The notes beneath the pieces are model-generated. The model searched no databases. It was not told the origin of the DNA and worked only from the letters and a program-made list of their open reading frames with translations. Source: Theristus sp. LFF4_11 (lineage: Eukaryota > Nematoda > Chromadorea > Monhysterida > Xyalidae). Taken from it: 64,000 nucleotides of DNA. This document shows, piece by piece, positions 1-13,120 of the stretch. Position numbers and translations under genes: made by a program. Positions within the stretch are counted from its first letter, which is position 1, and each line of letters begins with the position of its first letter. Where the stretch lies: assembly GCA_030248135.1 (NCBI GenBank), contig JASANC010002358.1, positions 186,001-250,000 on the forward strand. The letters run 5' to 3'.

Positions 1-10
1 ACGCGCTCAC

Positions 11-996
11 GGTGGCGCCGAGTTTGCGGAGGGCGTCCGAGAAGGACTCGCTGCTGCTGCTGCTGCTGGTTGCCGTTGCTGCGCTCGGCGGTGAACCGAT
101 CTGCGGTGCCTGAAGCGGAGTGCACGACAGATGAGCACATTAGTTGACGTCCGATTACATGCAAAAAGCTGCATTTTGCGCAATGAACGCTTTTCACAGC
201 AATGTTGCCATTTTTACCTGCATGTTCGCCATGGCGGCAGCGGCGGCGGGCGATGTGATGCCAGCACCACCGAACATTGCCTGCCACGCAGCCATCTGCA
301 TCATGTACTCCGCAGCAGCGGCGTTCTGCATACCACCGGCTGCCATTCCTGAAAATATGATCGTTTGAATGTGACGGTTCGCATACTTTCTTCTCAGAAA
401 CAAAAAGTACACATTTCATCAAGGAACCACTTCATGTTTCGCTATTCTTCTATTATTTGAATCTGCCAGACACAGAACCGACATCACGGCAACCACATCA
501 CATCACAATCCTTGTTTGTTGTCTTGCGTATGCATGAGATGTGTCAGAGTGCAACAAAGCACCAATACATACCCGTCATCGGCGACTGCCCGTACAGGCT
601 GGCAGCAGACATGAACGGATTGTACATCGCCATTGGATTGCTGTAGGCGGCGAGCTGCGACTGCGCTGCGAACGCGGCCAACGCCTGCTGTTGCTGCTGT
701 TGACTCGGAAACATCGAGCTCACCGAATGCGCTGCAAATTGGCGACGTAATGAGACGGCAGCAAGCGATAAAGGTGACACTGCGTTGCTGTCAGCAGCTC
801 ACGCAAGACTGGCGTGTTGTCGTCATGCATGCCCGTGGAAAACCGTTAAAAAAACACCGCCATTGCTTTGCATTGATTTTGCTTGGAGATTTGATATCAG
901 ATGTACTACGTGGGACACGTGGGCGATTCTCTTGAGCTCGTCTCGCAGCTCTAATGGACAAGGTGTCGTTATCATCTGATACTGATCACTGCCTTT
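11..996 (-). CDS. 3' portion of an unidentified Ala/Gln/Met-rich protein gene (partial)
   Basis: Four minus-strand exons join in frame: 996-858, 731-573, 348-218 and 109-11. Each has an AG acceptor and a GT donor (GTGTTT, GTATGT, GTAAAA, GTGAGC), and the phases agree at every junction. The first exon encodes a charged segment containing PCPLELRDELKRIAHV. The later ones are low-complexity: a Gln run after SMFPSQ, Met/Ala-rich stretches such as EYMMQMAAWQAMFGGAG, a Ser run, then ESFSDALRKLGAT at the window edge. The composition resembles the disordered parts of transcription or RNA-binding regulators, but I see no diagnostic domain and do not recognise the family. The 3' end lies beyond base 1. 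The 5' exons are not identified and may lie across the gene-poor region to the right. The exon chain is fairly secure because phases match; the function is unknown. Confidence 0.55.
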
Positions 997-1017
997 CTGC
1001 AACAGCCACGCTGCCAC

Positions 1018-4000
1018 TGGTCAATTGAGCCACACGACACTGGTTCGAGTACTGGTTCATACTGGTTGAACTGCTGACAGTGTCATAACCAAAAAAAAAA
1101 CTAAGTAAATAATTGTCATTATCACAGCGACTTTTGTTCTTTTTGAGATTTGGACTGTTTTGCAATAAAACCACACGATCACATTACTCACCGGCAGACA
1201 TGCCCTTAGATTTGTCATTACTGCTTCTCGACTGCTCGGTCATCTTTAAAGCCAAGTTGTTGATTGCCTGCTTGCCATTAACCGCTCACCATGATCATCG
1301 GATTGTATTCGTACAATAATTGACAGCTATGAGAACGCTTTTGGGAATCATTGTGCATTTGACACAAAATATCCTAAAAAAAATACTTTTGGTAATTGTT
1401 CAGGAACCTGAGTTTGTTTGAGACAAATTGCAAACGGTGCCATAACAGAAGTTGCGCCGTTGGAGAACAAGAACACGTGTCATTCAAAAAAAGAGAAGAC
1501 ATAACTGTTTGGTTTTTGCAATTTTACTGTATGAGTAAAGCGAAAAGCGAAACCGGAAAAATAAGAGAGAAAATCATATAGTTGTACACGTATACAACCG
1601 TTTAGTGCACAATATGATGCGTAGATGCAACAGAAAAACCACGATACCACTGGGAATATTGTGCGGGTTGATCTTTTGCTCAGCAAACTGTTGTTCTCTG
1701 TTCGCAAGCACACTACTGGAGAGCACCACACTCAGCCACACAACCGCAGTTTCACAGGTTATATGATGATGATGTGTTTCTGTTTTGAAAAGCGTGTGAT
1801 GATCTCAGTCTATCTAAACACGTCTACACATCACATATACACCACCGTTTTGATGTGCCGTTGCTTTCGTGGTATTACAGGCGCAACGTGATTACAACTG
1901 CGCGTCTGCACTGTGTGCACACTTTGTTGTGGTGTTCAGTTGTTGCCGCTTTTTTGACAGAACCTGCGTTGCATACTGACAACGTCAAGCCTAAACGCAC
2001 GGAAATAGATATATTGTCGAACACAACCGACCAAGCATTTGCATGAATAGGTGCTCAAACATCATAAAATGAAAGCCAATACCATCTGCAGCGAAGGCCA
2101 ATTGAGAAGTGTGGATACCGAAATGAGAGGTCTTGTGGAGGAAAAATTAAAGAATTCAACTAATAGCAGCCAGTGCTGAGCCTCTCTGCCTACGACCTGC
2201 TTGTAAGCAAACGTGTTTATGGAGAGCCGCAGAACCGAGACAAAAACGCTGCTGCGGCAATGCGGAGACCGTTTGTCGCTAGCGACTGCCGTTTCTCTAG
2301 CTGGTCTGGTGTATGTGTGTTCAACGAACTAAACACCATAAACTGAAAGACAATAAAGTAACGTCAGAAGCGAACGATATGGAGCACGCGAAATAATCTG
2401 CCACGTAACGTATTGAACAACATTATCATCATCATAAGGGCATTCGCCCACTGGCCCGTGTGTGTGTCTTTACATTTGGTGCACACACACACAGTGGCGC
2501 GCTCGCGGTTGCATTTGGCACCGAGGGCGACAAAGATGCAAAATGTTTTGCTTATGTAGTTGAGAATTTGAAAATTTACGGCTTCGCCATCAGCTACATA
2601 CATAAGACAGCTCGGCACAAGGATGGAACATACGAACGATATAGCGAAATGACAACAGAGCACCAGTGTATAAAAGACATAATAAGTTGTGCAGCGTGTG
2701 GCGGCGCCCGTGCGTATATGCCACCATCACCGCTACATGTCGCTGTATGCATACATTTTTTTAAAGATGATTTTTCTCGCCCAGCGTCTCTGAAGCGGAC
2801 CGCTTTGTGGCTTGCGACGTGCGCTGCTTATTTGTTGTCGGAAAGAAAGTTTTTTCTGATGCCACAAAGTTAATGTCGCCCGAGCGAGCATGTAGAAAAT
2901 GCACAAAGTCGAAGTGCATAGTACGTGTAACGGACACAGATGGTACCGTGTATGTTTTAGTTGTTTCAGATGAAAATTGTGGCGTGAAAAATATGGCGCA
3001 TCAAAGCCATTGCACGACCCCAGTGCATTCGGCGTAGCGACTTAAGGTACATTTGGCAATGCCATCTTGCCGCCATTCGCCTCAGCAACGCTTATCATCG
3101 TTTTCTGATGATATGATCACCCGCTTTGTTATTGGTACAGACAGGCATAAGCGCTCTGCAATAATGGCACACCGCTGGTGAAGTGTTGAATTGGCCAGCA
3201 CCACGACACCGCACAGGGCGCTACAAGAGAACCCAAATGGGAGTGTGCCCTTTGAAAGTGTTAAAATGTGTTGAGCACACTAGTTACACTTGCAAGAAAC
3301 ACACACAAATCCACAGATGTATTGCAAGCAGTATGCACGTTGCACGCACATTCAAATAACATAGAACATAAATATATCGGTAATAGTAGTTGCATATTAG
3401 TGAACCACACTTGACATGCTTCTAGACGACACAAAGCGTGTCATCCGTGTTGCAATGGCAAACACAGTAAGGAAAAGTTGCAAAATCGGGAAGCTGCTGA
3501 AACATGCACCAATACCAAAAGTTGAGTGAGAGATCAACGTTTGCTGAGCATTACAATGAATGCTGGTCGCAACAAATCAGTGAACATGACACTGAACGTG
3601 CGATGCCAACGCAATGCGCATGCATGTGTGCAGTTGCACATGACATAAAGAACATTCAACACGACACACTATGACGTTGTCGGGTGTACAAAACGAGCGC
3701 AGCAGTGACGGATATGCTAAACATGCCACGCGCAAGAGAGCACTGTTGCCGAGGCGCAGAGCTCAAGCAGAAACAAGCAGCGCAAGCGAACAACGGGCGA
3801 TCGTGGCGTCCGACAGCAATAATAATGGGCTGAATGTGTTGTCGTCGGGCGCAGCAGTCACTTCTGCGTATGTTTGTGTAGCACTATAGATCTGTCCGTA
3901 TGCTATCTCTCTCTGTGGTTGGCTGTGGTTCGCATGCTTGCTTACTTATTGCTTTCTGCTTGAATCCACGTACAGAGAGTAGCAAGCAGCATGGCCATGG

Positions 4001-7000
4001 TGCGACACAAGCGGTGTGTGGCATGCTGGAGACGCTTAGCGTGCTTATGTCTGTGCCCACAGTACAGACACACGTGCACTCAACAGCTATGCACGGCATG
4101 TACTTTCACTCTGTATAACATTGGTCACACTGTCTACTGCTTTATATACAGTTCTCTCGGCAATTTCTCCATCCGTGTGGCTGCTCTCTGCTAACTGAGC
4201 CACATGCTCTTTCTCCGCTTGTCTCAATACGAGAGCATGTGTCTGTATGTTTGTGTATCGCAGCTTATTTGCAAGTGTTCAGCATCGGCCAGCAGCGGCA
4301 TTCGGCTGAAAAACAAGCAGCAGCAGCAGCAGCAACACGAGTGTAACATGCGAGCTGTTATATGCTTTCGGTGCATGTTGCGCCACGCACAATACCAAGC
4401 ACATGCCATATTGACTGTAAAACATTCCAGCAAATAGTTACTAACCCCATATATACGTAAATGCACGTACATACAGAGACAGCGCCACTTTTCAGTGACT
4501 TCATCCGAGAGAGGCAAATAGCATGCACAGCAACACATCGAGTTCGAGTATGAGATAATGAGAGACAAGAAGCAGCAGCAGCAGCACATACACTGCTTAT
4601 TCACGGCATTACACGCTTACACATCAGCACGCCGCACACACAGCGGCGGGCAGCGCGCAGTGCGCTCTATGAAGCTGCACGAATGACGTGTGCGTGTCAG
4701 ATGCGACCGTGTCACTGTCCCATTGTTTAACACCGAGCACGAAAGAGCAGCCGCGCACACATTAACACAAATTTGGGCGCAACCGGGCATCGTACAGCAC
4801 CAATGGCACTATAATTCAACGAAACAAACGCGCACACGAGACACACGCTTGTTTGGTGTCCAGATGCACAAGTGTGCGCGCCTCCGTCGCATTTTGTCCG
4901 TGTGTGTCTGCTGTGGCTACATGGGCTTTTGACATGGGCAGCATTGTATGTGTTCTGCTTGCGATCTATGTATACACGCTTATTTATACATTATGACAAT
5001 CCATGGGCAAATAGAGAGAGCGCGCGCGTAAAAAGATAGAGAGAAGCGAAATTCGCGCACCGCCGTGCTGATATGTGCTGTGTGGTCGGCAGCCACTAAT
5101 CAAACGTGCATTGCTGAGCCCGCTGATGCCAGTTGAGAGCAACCAGCGCGTGACATGACACACCGCACGCCCAACCCAAAAATACACGCACGTTTGTGTT
5201 CCATATGGATGGCGACAAGAGAAATATACATGCGCATAATGTGCACTATGGCTAGAACACAAGCGTCAGTAAAGAAAGCAAAACATGCATCTCTCCGCAT
5301 ATGAGTGTCTATATCTGCGCAGAGATATACATGAAGACTGTTAGCAGTGGTTAGCAGCAGCAGCAGCACAGCGCTGGCCACGCTGGTCTGCTGAAGCCTC
5401 ACACGCACGGTGACGGACGCATTATAATGTTCTTTCTCTGCATCCGAGCCTAAATTCAGCATCATCTCGCGCGACGCTTTGTGGCCGTGCTCTCGTCATG
5501 TGCCTGTAATGGGTAGAGATGCAGCGAACACACAGGCGCACACAATGAAGTACGTGCAACGTATGTAGCAAAAGCACATGCAGCTGCAGTTACACTCCGC
5601 TAAAACATACAGCTTTAGCATTCTGCTCTCTCTCTCTCTCTCTGTCATGATAGACACCGTCGGAGGAAAACGGAACAACGCGCACATCAACACTGCGAGC
5701 GTATGAATGTGTTCTATATAAAGTAGCATGGGCATGCATGTCGGTTGCTTGCTGGTATATAACAGCCTCTGACAGAGAGAGAAGCTATTGCTGCTCATAA
5801 ATAGCATGCCGTTTGCTTGATCCGGCGCACACCCGTGCGTGTCATACAACAACACGACACGATACGCCGATGCAAGCTAACATGCTCCGGCAACAGATAC
5901 GCTCAGTGATATGCTGCGGCTGGTGTCACCGTTGTTAGTACCAACATACACGGACGCACATGGATGAAATGTTCTATGATGACGACTCAAACAGACTTCA
6001 TACAATGTGTGTCTCTCTCTCATAGTGATGTACACAATGGAATGAACACGTCACACCTTATACAGCGGTTGCCACTTAAAAGTTGCGCAGCACAGCTGTT
6101 CAATATAGTGCACGATGATTTGCTGTTACAAATGACCGCAAACTGTGGTTGACCTGTAATTGTAACAACCGTCACATCGGTTCTAGACTACACGTGCAGT
6201 ATGCGGCGTGCAGATGACAAAACAAATGTACCGAATTGTGTGAAAATCAAAAACGAAAAACCGTTTTGTTTTAATGCGCTTTTCAGCGTCCACACGAACA
6301 TGAACATGAACTGACGCAAAGTTTAGTTGACAACAAAAACGCTGATCTACACATCTAGAAGTGTTGAGTTTACAGAATGCGGCACACCTGACTCTGCTAA
6401 CGTACAATGTAACATACCACTTGCAAAATGTCAGTTTAAAAACGTTGTGAACAAAATACGATAACATAACCAGTCATAGCTCTATGAACACTAACTATAT
6501 CCGCACATACTAAGCTTCTATCGACACGACGAGTGAAACAAAACGGCCAATGTGAATCTGTTGGCTGGTTCATGCTGCAATGAACTGAAGAGCGCAAAAG
6601 CACGGTGCACGGCATGACGCAGCGACACAAGTGAGACGCCGACAAATGGCAACTGCGCGCCACTGACGGCGTGCCCATGTGCTCATGTGTATGCCGTGAC
6701 CAACAACCAACGCAGCAACTCTAAGTATAAGACCATCATGATATATACACAGAAAACGACATTGCGAAAGAGAATGAGAAATACAAGCGCGAAATTCATG
6801 CACACACACACATGTATACCAGAAGACAACATGCCCGGTGCGGTGTTGTAACAGTAAGTATTAAGCCAATATTCAGTTCAAAGGCTTATGCAACCAAGCA
6901 GTGTACATAGACATATCGCCGTGGTCGCACGTGGCAGTGACATGCTGCAGCACTTGTCTCCAGCTGTAAGCCCATTTGTGTGCGACCATCTACACTTTTG

Positions 7001-10000
7001 GTCTTTCTGCGCGGCCAGCATGCATCCCATCGGCACATCTATTTGCTTGTGTATGCATGTACGCCAGTGCCATGTGATAGCTGTGGCACGGTATATTTAG
7101 AAAATAGAAAAGAAACTGTCTCTGCAGCGATGCATGTGCGTGTGCAGCAGCTACTAAGCAGCATTTTGGTTAGCACGCACACGCAGCACCGATACAGATG
7201 CACTCTCGAGGTGCGTGGTGGTGCTGATATGAGCGAGCAGGAACAAGATTGCTGGCGAAATAAACGACGGACAGTGGAGCAAGTGGCACATGTACGCCTC
7301 TAGACTCTATATGCATAACAACCGCCGCCGTGGTCATCGCGCCACAATATCTGCGCATGCCACGCATGTAACATACACATGTTCCATGTAAGTATGTGGA
7401 AAAGCGCGTCAAAACGCACGCAGCAACCATTATACACAACAGCGGCGGATAGAACGAGTTTCGCGCAGTGTCAGTGCGTGTTAGTTCTGTTATTCGAGCA
7501 TGCGCAGCGGCCCAGTGAACGGCCGACAGAGCGAATGAGATAGAGAGAAACTAACTACCGACACAAAGCGAGCATCAGACGCAACCGTCAAGCGTCGCAC
7601 AGCCACGCACTGTGTATGGCGCTGCTAGATCTCAGCAGTAACACATACAGAGCCATGTGCAATATTGGTCGTGTCGTGCGGCAATGCAATGTGGCCAGCT
7701 CATTTGTTTCAGCGCAGCCCATACAGCACGCGTATCATATGCTCCACCGACGTAATGCTTATTGTCGGTGTGTCGGCAGCAGTCACAATTGAGGCAACCA
7801 GCAGCATATTGCCAGCAGCATATAAACGCACAACGAAACCAAAAGAAACATCAAAAGATACGTGCGTACGTATGCTGACGACCGGAGCGACTAAAGAGCA
7901 TATACTCGCAATTTTTACAGCTCCTTGTCAGCAGCATACATGTACGTACGTCATGCGATTCGCTGGCGCAGACATCATGAGACAGCAAAAAAGGCACTCA
8001 ATGACATTTTATGCCAACAAAAGCCAAATGACTCGCTACATTCGTTGAATGAAACCATAAAGATAAACCAACAGCTATATTACAACATGTGGTAACAAGC
8101 AGCAAACGCTCAAGAGAATTTGTGTTGCAACGAGTAAATTAAGAGCATGCGGGAAATGAATGATTGAATAGGCACACACCAGGAGTAGCACTGGATTGGG
8201 ATTGTTTGTGATTGGAGAGATTCTCCGTAAACGGCAAGCACAGCAAACGATTCTGATGTCAAGCATTGTCAATTGCAAAAACAGCGAACCGTCAAAACGC
8301 AGAAACATCTTGAAGCCCGTTCAAATGTTCCATTGACTGGTCGAAGCAGCAACGGTGTCACCGCGCCGCGACTAAATCGCATCGTCGAATACCAGAACTT
8401 TATGAATCAAACACAAAACACGCACACAAATGTGGTCGATGCAATAAAGCGCTAAAAACTACATCGCAACAACACAAGAAATAAAGGTGAGACAAGTAAA
8501 TAAATAAAGGTGACCGAATTGGCCGTCCAAAAAAACAGTTCACAATGTAAAACAGCGATACAAATTACAAAGCAACATGAACATTGGCCTGGCCATGGGC
8601 AAAACAGCAGTGTTCGAGCTTCTTATGATGCTACACTTGCTGTGTTCGGTTAGACACGCGTTTCATAATCGATGCGGCCGTTTTGAATATCTTATTTTGG
8701 CTGTTCTATGTATATTTGCTCTCTTGCGTTATAGAGCATATTGGACCCGCTGAAGTCGTCAGTGTGTATACATTAACGCTTTGTTCGGATGGGCCGAATT
8801 GTATACACTTTAAGTGAAGTGGTGGTCCTGGTTTTATGGTTATAGTGCTGTTGACCATTATCCATTCATTATTCACATCACACTAAACAACATGTGAGAG
8901 AACGAAACGCACACCGATAATGTCAGAGGCGTTTTGAAAGCGTGTGTACCCGCTGCAGAGGCCGAAAGCAATGCAGGCTGTTTAGTGCAAACGGAGAATC
9001 ATCTCGACCATTCACATCCGAGATTCAGTGGTTGGTGACATTGAAAACGTGGAAAGATAAAATGGATGAAGCAGTTGCTGCTTCAGCTAAACATGGACAT
9101 GCAAAACGCTAAGAGTTTACATGCAAAACTGCCCCAAAACGCGCAACGGTGGGTCGTTTTGTTTAACGAATTAGGTAAACTTAACGAAAAACGAATACTT
9201 TCTTTAACAATTTGCGCAAATGCCTGTCTAAACAAGGTGAACTAGCAAAAAAAGTAAAATAAACAAGCGACAACAAAAAACTTGATACAAGTACAACACC
9301 GCGAGCAATGATACGTTTCACACGGTGATGATGTTCAACAATTTTTGTATCATGAAAAGCACGAAACACGATCAGTTCAACACATTCCTTATGCCTTCTT
9401 GTCTTGCCAACACATTTGCTAAACTATTCACTTCTCACACACAATTATTTGATGCAAAAATCGCTCCAACAGTTATTTCTTTGGACTGGGAAAATGATTC
9501 AAAAACAGGTAGCTATCTGCTGAAAATAGAAAGATACCGTCATAGTTGGTGCACACACATACACTGCATGTTCATGGTTCATGTTTCAGTTCTGACTGAA
9601 ACTTCAGCACCAAAAGCGAACTGTTTTCAGTAATCAAAACAGTTTCAATAGCTTGGTCTGGACATCAACATACAGTGTGAAGGCTGAGCATATTTATCAT
9701 TGACACGATGTGCCGATGCAAATCACAAACCGCCCAAGTATATGAGCAAGGGAAAAGAAACGAAAAACTAGACAAAGATTTCACAAGAAACGAGCGAACG
9801 TTGTGATTGCGACTTATTGCAGCGCGTGTGCGCGTTGTTCGCAAATTATTGCTATTGCTGAAAATTCGTTCGTTGAAACGCAAAAAGTCACCGCCACGCA
9901 TGAATGTTTGAATGCGCTGTTTGAAAAAAAATGGACACATGGTCAGAGAAAGAGCTGCCGAGACACGGCCCGTCTGGCTGCACAAAACGAATATGGCGTG

Positions 10001-11440
10001 TCAATTTGAAAACATGTGTACACAATTTCAGAGAGAGATTGTATCAGCATTTGATGCTGCAGCCTGTGCACTTTTGACGTTCACTGCTACAGTGCGCTGG
10101 TGCATTCGAGAGCAAAGTAGCCCGTTTGCACAGCCAGAATCTGAGCGAGGTAGGATGAAGAAATAAAAATGCAGTGGTTAAATTTGTCCATGGTGTGCAG
10201 CTGCGAAAAACAACCTGACAACAAACAGTGTATGTGTGTGTTGCACAAAACATACATCAGACGCACCGAAAAGCGGCGCAGCAGTCAGCACGTGTTTAGC
10301 AACATCACATTCGCGTACTTGTGTATCACGGTGTGACAGGTCGGGCGCTGCGCTCGCCATACCAAAATTACCATAAAAACCCTTGTTCTCGTTGTTATAC
10401 GCTGCAAACATACACACACACACGCACACCGCTGCTGCGCCGTATCATAGGCAGCGTGAACGTGAAGAGGAAAAAGAATCGGAGGGTTTCGTTTATACGA
10501 GTGCATGTATGTGTTAATGTTACTGATTTTGCTGACGATTCGTCGTGTTACTACCATTGTATCTGCGAAATGCTGCCGCAAACGATGAAAACGGCAAAAA
10601 ACACACACACCACACGCACACACATAATCAACAAGACGCACGAACAATGGTATTGAGCACAGGCAATCAGGAACAATGAGGCAAGAAAGCGCGCACAGAG
10701 ATCACATTCAGCGAATGTGTGCACGCCAATCGTGTCTCTCTCACAGAAAAAGACGCGAACGCGCGGCGAAGAGTGCAGAGACAAGCAGTTGCTGCATGCG
10801 CGCGCCGCGTTTTCTAGCCGATTACATGAGTTTCGTCTGTTACACTGGAGCAATGACTGCGAATACACTGAAGGAGGGCACAGGCAGACAGACATTTTCG
10901 ACAATCATAGTGTGGCAAATTTTGATTTTTTTCGGCTGTTTGCGACAAAACAGGAGTAACCTAAAACGCAGAAGAGCACAGATCTGCGCACGAGGACGTT
11001 TATGCGACAAGTTACGTGAGTACGGAACAACAACAACAACAACAACAATGACATCATCATCTACAATGCCATGCAGTCTTACCGTGAGGAACAATGCTCT
11101 GTTCAGCGCTTTTAAACGATGACGCCCATTTGCTGTGTCAAATTTAAGTAATATTGCGAGGCTAATTATACCATGAAAATTCCATGCTCAAATTTTGAAG
11201 TCCAAAAATTATTGTCAAGCAAAGTGAAGAAAGGATTGGGATTGAAAAATCGGCTGTTTCAAATCTGAGGGAAGGAGAACCGAGAACGAAGAACTGAGGC
11301 TCATTCTTGCAAAGGAAAATAATAAAAGCGAATGAAGCAATATGAATTTCTTTCTTTTTCATGTATTTTCATAATTTTATTGCGTTATCAGATCAAGCAC
11401 ACAATGTGAGTACAATAAAGTTGTCTGGCCTGGCTGGCTG
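1018..11440. other. Gene-poor region, CA/TG-rich, no supported gene
   Basis: About 10 kb in which I find no exon with convincing protein similarity. The sequence is rich in CACA/TGTG and GCATGC-like strings and holds short microsatellites: CT at about 5626-5645, CAG at about 4317-4335 and AAC at about 11028-11047. The open frames present, the longest at 2460-2873, have no recognisable motif and look like chance frames. The stretch may be a large intron or the 5' flank of the minus-strand gene at the left edge, but nothing in the sequence proves that. Confidence 0.5.
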
Positions 11441-11442
11441 CC

Positions 11443-11694
11443 GAAACTGACCCGATTGAGACAGGCCTGATTGAGTCAAACGACAGAGGAACCTGATTGA
11501 CACAGCCTCGAATGAGACAAGCCAGATTGAGACAGGGAGGCCTGATTGAGACTGGCCCGATTCAGACAGACTTGAGTGAGACAGGCCTGTTCGGCCTGAT
11601 TCAATCAAACTGGTTCGATTGAGACTGGTCCAGATTGAGACAAGCCTAATTGAGATTGGCCCGATTGAGACTGGTCGGATTGAGACTGACCTGT
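11443..11694. repeat. Minisatellite, about 16-17 bp period
   Basis: Degenerate tandem repeat of a unit close to CCTGATTGAGACTGG. GATTGAGAC recurs throughout with single-base changes (GAATGAGAC, GATTCAGAC, GAGTGAGAC) and occasional indels. It is non-coding as far as I can see. The repeat count and exact period were judged by eye. Confidence 0.8.
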
Positions 11695-11948
11695 TTTATA
11701 GAAGTTGATTGTCTAACTGGGGAGTAACAGCAGAGTTCTTGGATGTGAACAAAAAGTTGAAGTCCCAGAATACCGATTATCAGCGAATTCCAAGTGCAAC
11801 TTGTCGTGTCTGTAGCGCAGGCATAGGACTTCTGTCCACTGTTCTGTCGGTGAAAGTTCAAACCCCGCTGTGGACAAGACACATATACGCAGAAGCTAAA
11901 GTGAAAGTTAAAATTTAGCTAAAGTTAAAGCTAAAGCTGAAGTTTAAT

Positions 11949-12139
11949 TACAGTCGAACTCTAAATTAAAAGGAATCAGCTGATTGGTTGCTGGTCACGT
12001 GTTGCATGTGTTATGTGCAGGCAGGCATTGCTGTGGGGGGGGGGGGGTGAAGGTGAATTTTGGTTTGCATAGAAAGCATGCATACCGTAATCACCAACAA
12101 ATCAGTTGATGATTCCCTATAAAGTAGAATTCGACTGTA
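11949..12139. mobile_element. Tc1/mariner-like MITE (TACAGTCGAA termini)
   Basis: The element begins TACAGTCGAACTCT and ends AGAATTCGACTGTA, an imperfect terminal inverted repeat bounded by TA, as expected for a Tc1/mariner-type insertion into TA. Inside it a second inverted pair is visible: CAGCTGATTGGTTG on the left and CACCAACAAATCAG on the right. No coding capacity. It contains a G-run of about 11. Related copies lie in N4BP2-like and MED13 introns. The superfamily call rests on the TA boundary and end sequence only. Confidence 0.7.
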
Positions 12140-13120
12140 GAGTATAGAATGTAGATCATTTTAAGCCTTAAAATTTATAATATACCTTTTGCAGAATATG
12201 GATCTAATCTCAAATCTGGTCGTGTTTGTCTTTCCAAATAATTTTTCAAAATTACAAAATCTTGATGGATTAGATCATCGCAGAGCAGCCCCCTATCACC
12301 ACACACAGTTGTTCCAGAGGTGGGGTTGGGGAAAGGGGGGGGGGGCGATCGATCTGCAGGCGGAGCAAACTTTCCAGACAGATGGATAGCTTACAGCTGC
12401 AAAATTTTGGGGGAAAAGCAAAATTTACCAAGAAATTCGAGCCAAAAATGATCAATTAATAAAATCAATAAAACGGAACAAAACCGGTGCGCGAATGAAT
12501 AATTTAAAAAATACTCATTTAAAGTCTTCGAAGCCAAATTTTTTAGATATAGTCGAACAGCATAATTTGGGGCATTAGCTGATTGGCTGGTCAGGTTCAA
12601 ACGCGGGCCGTCCCCAAATTGATTGATTGATTGATTGATTGATTTTTGCTTTTTTTAGTTTTTCAATTTTTGAGTGATTGTGTTGATTAATGTTCGGATT
12701 TTTAGGGACAAAACTTGTCTGTGATTTGTGAAATGCAGAAAAATCAAAAGAAGTAAATTTTAAGGCGAATTTTTATTTTTTCAGAAAAAGAACGACGGCG
12801 ACGATGGTGCACTTTTGAGGCTCAAAAAAATGAACATTCGTTTGAAAACCGATTGCGTTTCAAATTTTCTCCATCAAATAAATTATCCGAAACAAAATTT
12901 TCAATCAAAGTCAGACACAGCGGCATTTTTACTTTTTAGTTAGTTTCGTCGTTTCGTTACCGTCGCCGTCTTTTTTCGGAAAATGAATTTGTGCTTTCGG
13001 AAACAGCTGCTTCCAGTTTTTCTGCATCTTTGAACTGTTTACAGATGATTTGTTTCAATTAAAAAAAACAGCAACTTTCACGGCCAAATTTTAATTTACA
13101 TTCGTCACCGTCGTCGTCGA
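12140..13120. other. AT-rich spacer with GATT microsatellite
   Basis: No coding exon is supported here. There is a perfect (GATT)n tract at about 12620-12642, a G-run near 12336, and AT-rich sequence with many A and T homopolymers. Confidence 0.6.

Noticed and set aside
2460..2873. 137-codon open frame in the gene-poor region
   Set aside because: No recognisable motif, no splice structure, and composition like the surrounding CA/TG-rich DNA; a chance frame.
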